Of a stretch of DNA of 64,000 bases, positions 54,295-60,200 are shown one piece after another; positions within the stretch are counted from its first letter, which is position 1; each line of letters opens with the position of its first letter. Under the pieces are notes generated by a model. The model had not been told where the DNA came from and did no database searches. It was given only the letters and a program-made list of their open reading frames with translations. The position numbers and the translations under genes are program-made. The stretch is from Alentia gelatinosa (taxonomy: Eukaryota; Annelida; Polychaeta; Phyllodocida; Polynoidae). The DNA lies in contig OX465579.1 in assembly GCA_950022655.1 (NCBI GenBank), positions 18,389,088-18,453,087 of the forward strand. The letters run 5' to 3'.

Positions 54295-57200
54295 GCGCCC
54301 TCGTCATATTTTTCATGGCTTGGTGATGAGAAACAATTTTTTTTTTTGAGTGGCCTAATATTGAGAATTTTTTTTTTTTTTTTTTTTTTTGGATTTGATG
54401 AGTAATTTTTGTGGATTTGATGAGTAATTGTCACTTTCAAGGTAGCATCGGTTGATGACAGAAATGCATTCGCCTCGTTTCTCCAAATCTATAGATAATA
54501 TTGAGACGAGGCTAAAATTCCTCCAAGGCAAGCCCCAAAAAAAAATTTCTGATCCCACCACCTGGTGTTTTAGATGGTGTCTGGGGGCAAGATGGCCGTC
54601 TTCATAGCACAATAGCTATGTGCCCTATATGTTGGTGTTATCTTTCCAGACTGGCCAGATATTGCGGGATTTACTTGGGAAGACTACCTGGAAAAAACCA
54701 AGTCTTCGCCCGTGCCGCCACGAGCTTTCAAAACTGTGAGTTCCGTTCTGAATTATGATCACACATTGGTGTTAAATCTTTTTTTTTTCCCTGGAGGCAG
54801 ACATTCCAGCCTCGTACAGAAAACATTGGTGTTAAATCTTAGAGAGACCTACATTCAAATGCAGCTGCGTTGGTTCTCTAAACTGACATATGCCAAAAAT
54901 CTTCCCTACGAAATTAGAATTAGTAAATGGTAATCCTAAACTTAATGGATGGTCACAAATAGAGGTCATAAACTTAATGGATTTTTTCATTACAAGAGCG
55001 TTATGTAAAACTTCAGATACATCCCGCTGGCTTCGGTATCTGATCAATAATTTCACCGCGTATTTTTGACGTAAGCGGGCACCCTGCGTAAGTGGGCACC
55101 CTGCGTAAGCGGAACTGTGTCCTGGAACCGAGGGTGACCGCTTACGCGGGGTTCTACTGTATATGTGTAAGTTCGAGCATGTGTAAGTATTTGTAACACC
55201 AAGAAAACTTTTGTGGAAATGAACTATCACAAGACCACACTGACTGAACTCAATTAATCATATAGTGCTGTTATATATGATTCTAAATGATTCACGGTGT
55301 CTCACTAATTAATAGATCCATAAGCTACAATGAACATTTCGATGAAAACTTCACACATGTGATGACTTATGTAAGACTGACATTGAACTGATACTGGTGG
55401 AAACCTTCATTGAAAACTTCGAATTTTAGTATAAATAGCGTTGATTGATATTCTTGTTCTTTCTCACTACTGTATTTGATGCCCTGAGGAAGGGATGTAA
55501 AAATTCCCAAACGTCGGCCAGTAAGTTAAATATACAGTCCACATGGGACTTTAAACAGGGTTCGTACAGAGCCTGGAAAACCTGGAAAAGTCTGGAATTA
55601 TGCTTTTGGTTTTTCCAGGCCTGGAAAAGCCTGGAATTCTCACAGAGAGCCTGGAAAAACCTGGAAGAGCCGGGAAAATTTAGTTTTGCACAAAAACAAT
55701 TTTTTTTAGTCTATGAATTTCTGGACATTATTAGCTTTCCTTAACTACAGTACTTGACTGCCTATGAATTTTCAGTGACTCGAATCGAATAGTTCCAAAA
55801 ATCCCTTTTGCTAATAATATAGCATGGTTTTGATTATTTGTGTTCATATTTCATTCACTAGCAAGACGGTATTGATTCACATTGTCATGTGCCTGGAAAA
55901 GAAATATTAAAGCCTGGAAAAAGCCTGGAAGTTTATGGGCCTGTCTATGTACGAACCCTGTTTAAATCAGTCTCTTCTTGTCTATTAGCCAAGTTTTTTT
56001 TGTTTTTTTTTTAAATAAAATTACCATGTGTAAGTTTGATGAAACATTGTGCTTCTTTTGACGGGCTCAGCGGCCGGCGCACGACTTTGAGCCCGGCATG
56101 GCGCTGGAGGCGGTGGACCGGCGCAACCCCATCCTCATCCGAGTGGCCACGGTGAAGGCGGTGCAGGCCCACTCCTTCCTGCTCCACTTCGACAACTGGT
56201 CCGAGATCTACGACTACTGGGTGGACGACGACTGCCCGGACAACCACCCGTGTGGCTGGTGTGCCAAGACGGGCCACCCGCTCCAACCCCCGCCAAGTGA
56301 GTCTCTCGTGCTTTAAAGCCCATAAGACATCGATATTTGTTCCCGATTCATCCCGACCAACCTTCAGAAAACAAACAATGATTGTTTTCATTCAATAGCA
56401 AGATGGTATTTAAAATATTGTGATGTGCCTGGAAAAAAAATAGCAAAGCCTGGAATTATATTTTTGTCTTTTTTTTTGTTTAAACATGTATTTATCGTGT
56501 ATTTTTTGTGAGTTTTTTTAACATGATTTTGTTGTTGTTGTTTTTGTTTTTTTTTGTTCTTATCTGTTTGCATATATTGATAGTGTGCTGCCCCCTTTCT
56601 CCTACAGGTATGACGTTGCACATCCATGTACAGTATTGCATGTATTTATTGCGGGGTTTTTTTATCTTTTTTTAAAACATGTATGTACTGCGGTTTTTTT
56701 AAAAACATTATATTCATAGTGTGGTGCCCCTTCTCGTACAGGTATAACGGTGGACACGTCGGGCCCGGGGGGATGCCCCACCCCCGGCTGCACGGGCATC
56801 GGTCACATCAAAGGCGCCAAGTACACGGGGCACTACAGCGCCTTCGGGTGTCCCTACTCCGGGCTCAACATGAACAAGGAGACGGCGCTCCAGGACCGCC
56901 TCGGCACCTCCCGCTCCGACTCCCTGTCTGACAGCGTCGGCCTCAAACTCCCCAAGGGCATGGACTGCCTCTCCCCGGAGTTCAAGTAAGGCTCAGGAAA
57001 TACTTAGTTTTTACCGGGGGGGGGGGGGGGGGGTCCTTGGTCGGGGTCCAGAGTTCCGAAACTTTTGTTAGTGGGGCTATCCTATGTTGTGGTCGAGAAT
57101 TTCGAAAATTTTGTTCGGGGAGCTATCTTAGGTTGGGGTCCAGAATTATGAAAATTTTGTTGGGGGGCTGTCCTTGGCTGGGATCGAGAATTATGAAAAT

Positions 57201-60200
57201 TTTGTTGGGGGGGGGGGGGGGCTGTCCTAGGTCGGGATCCAGAATTCAGTCAGCTTTTAGATAAATAAACCAGCGGATTTGGAAAATTAGTCCAGGGATA
57301 GGGATAGGGTTAAGGGTAGGGTTTTCTGGTTGTTTTCTTTCCCAGAGAAGACCAACTTTGAAGCCAAGATATTACACTCACTACTAAATATGATATGTAT
57401 CCACAATTGTATTAAAAAGATACTTGAGTTGGGAAGATTTAAAAGGGGTCCACCTCTTCTAACAGGTCCAGTTTTTTACAGGTCGAGTTCGTTTCAGGTC
57501 GAATTTTCCAGTATTCATTTACGACTGTGAGGTTGTATACAAATTTAGGCAGACATATCATTTTATCATCCATCCATTAATGTACATATTTATATATAAC
57601 TTTATATTGTACGGACACTGTTACTGTATCGTGAATGTAACCACTTAAAACAACTGGCCAGAATACCTGCACTGCAGAGGCCTTGTTTGTACTTCTCCTT
57701 TTGTACAATAAAGGGGAAAAAAGTATGGTACATATTAATGTTATATGTTTCAATACGTGGCTACGGGTGTATTCTTAGGCAGCTACCGCTTGAATGAGCT
57801 CGATGTCTGTTATCGGCTACATCATCGCTACCGTTCGATTATGACGACCATAGTGACAGCAGCGTAATCGTAAAAAAAAAAATTTAAAAAAATTTAAAAA
57901 ACATATTAATGCTATATATTAATTCATCATTCTGTCACTTTTTACAGGAAATGTCCGACGCCTAACTGTGACGGCTCGGGGCATGTTACGGGGAAATACA
58001 CAGCTCACCACAAGGTGTCGGGCTGCCCCATAGCCGAGAAAAACGCGGCCAAACTCGGCCGCCCACCCTCCGTCAACGGCGACTCGGCCCCAATCTCCCC
58101 GACCGCCACCAAACCACTCTTCGGCCCCGGCTCAGGCAGGGGCAGGAAAAAGTAAGTATCCTACCCCTAATAAAAAACTCCATAGGCTTAACATTGGGTC
58201 ACTGTATTCGGCCGGGAGTTCAGAAAAATGAAAAATATTGCTCTAGTGGGATACACTTGACAAATGACGTCATTTGTTAATGTAGAAGTAATCTAGACGG
58301 GCAGGGTAGGATAAATTCTAAACCAAACTCGAGAACTCTTGTTTGGTTTCTCCATAGTATTCTCTATTGTGTTTGTAATTTTTTTCGTTCCGTTGATATT
58401 CGGAGAAAGTCTGGTTGGATTTTTTTTTATAAGTATCCTCTATTGACTCCCATCAACGACAGCCGACCAGTGATATAATGCAGCCTGGCGGTTTTGTCGC
58501 TTTACGGGGGAGATCGTTGAGTATTTTTTTCCAATGTTATTCCTCTGGCTAGACTTGTACCAGGGGTGAGATAAAGTATGTTCGTCTATGGTGCTTTGGA
58601 GGTTTTTTCTGGCACATGATAATAAAAGAAATGTTCATGTAAAGTATGTTTCGTAGTTTGTTTTCAACAAATTTTGACCTGGGGGTCAGATGAGAAAGGG
58701 TTAGCACATAATGAGGCTTTTGCATTCAAATATCTTTAGTACCGTCTGAAGAAACTGAAAATAAAGCATATATTTGCATGTGGATTAAATTGTTTGTCTT
58801 ATTTTTTCAGACACAAACTACTCAAGCAATATCAACAACATAAGGAGAGTCTAGCAGGTAGGTCAGCTGAAAAAAAGAAAATTTTAAAACCAGTATGGGT
58901 CCGAGTAAATCTACATCATGACAAAAGGACTGATCACACCCGGTTCTCTACCAGTGTTACTATCGTGTATGTGGATAGTAATCTAAATGACTGACTCAAA
59001 GACTTCGTCCTGTTGCAAGCTTTATTGCTGGTGTTACTGCAATGACCACTAGCTGCAAACTAATAGACGATACATCTCGGTTTTTACCGAGTGGGGACGA
59101 CCATGTTGATCGTGACCAAGGGATGCCCCCTCAGGGAGTGTTATGTGGAACCAGCATGATTAGTCATGCCAGGGGAAAGTGCACATATCTTGCCCAAACG
59201 TATCCGAATCTTTACTCAATCTCAACTCTCATCCCTGTTATATCCAGGAATGTCAGTTTTCCTGGATTTTTTCTGCTATAAATAATTTCAATGAAATGTA
59301 GTAACTAGCGGCCGGTAGCGGAGTGCCGGGGGGGCGGTAGCGGAGCCCCACTTCCCGGCCGCGGAACCAGTTACAGGTATCCTATAGGAATCAGTAATAG
59401 ACCAGCGACACCTTTACAGCGGGATTTCCCCGGAACACTCACTGGGTGCATGGTAATCTACCATAGGCTATCAACGAACCCCAGAAACCCCACATACTTA
59501 ATGAACCGTACCGATCTGAAGTAAGGTGGTTGTACGTGGAATGACTAAGTGAAGCTAGCTTATACTGGCAGTAGATAAAATTTTCTCCAAGAGTCCAATA
59601 TATTTTAATGTCATGTAATGTCATCATGATTAGGCCACTCAAAAAAACAAACTTGTTTCTCATCACCGCGCGCATCAGAAAAACGATTTTAGAAGATTTT
59701 TTTTTTTTTTTTTAAATAGATGAACCTTGATAGTAGTTATGAAAGGTATGTGTATTGAGTATCAAATTAAAGCTCCTGATGTCAGGGATGCATTAAATGT
59801 AGAGCCAGTAAAAATCTGGAAACCCCGCATAAGCAGACACCCCACGTAAGCAGCCACTTTGGTCCGGATCGGAGGGTGTACGCTTATGCGGGGTTTTACT
59901 GCATGTCTGCTCTTTGATATAGCGTATCATCGTCTTAATTCCATCTTTTCATCATAGGACATGTATTGTTTGTGTTGTATGATATATATGTGTAATATGT
60001 AAATATGTTAATCTATAATGAAACAGGCAACCCGTTGTGTCTGAACGGCTACTAGTCCTGTTACCATGTTACTCTGTTATCTATAGTTATCACACCATTC
60101 TTATAAACTGGGTTGATGGAAGACTAGGTTTTGTACCGACGAATCCATACCCCCCCCCCCCCCCCCCAAACAAACAAACAAACAAACAAACAAACAAACA

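Noticed and set aside
53739..54440. 233-codon minus-strand frame
   Set aside because: It is built from CGACAAGG repeats and homopolymer A/T runs.
57680..57730. Polyadenylation site of a nested gene (ACAATAAAGGGG)
   Set aside because: No coding sequence leads to it in intron 13; it may be the tail of an old retroelement but no body could be recognised.
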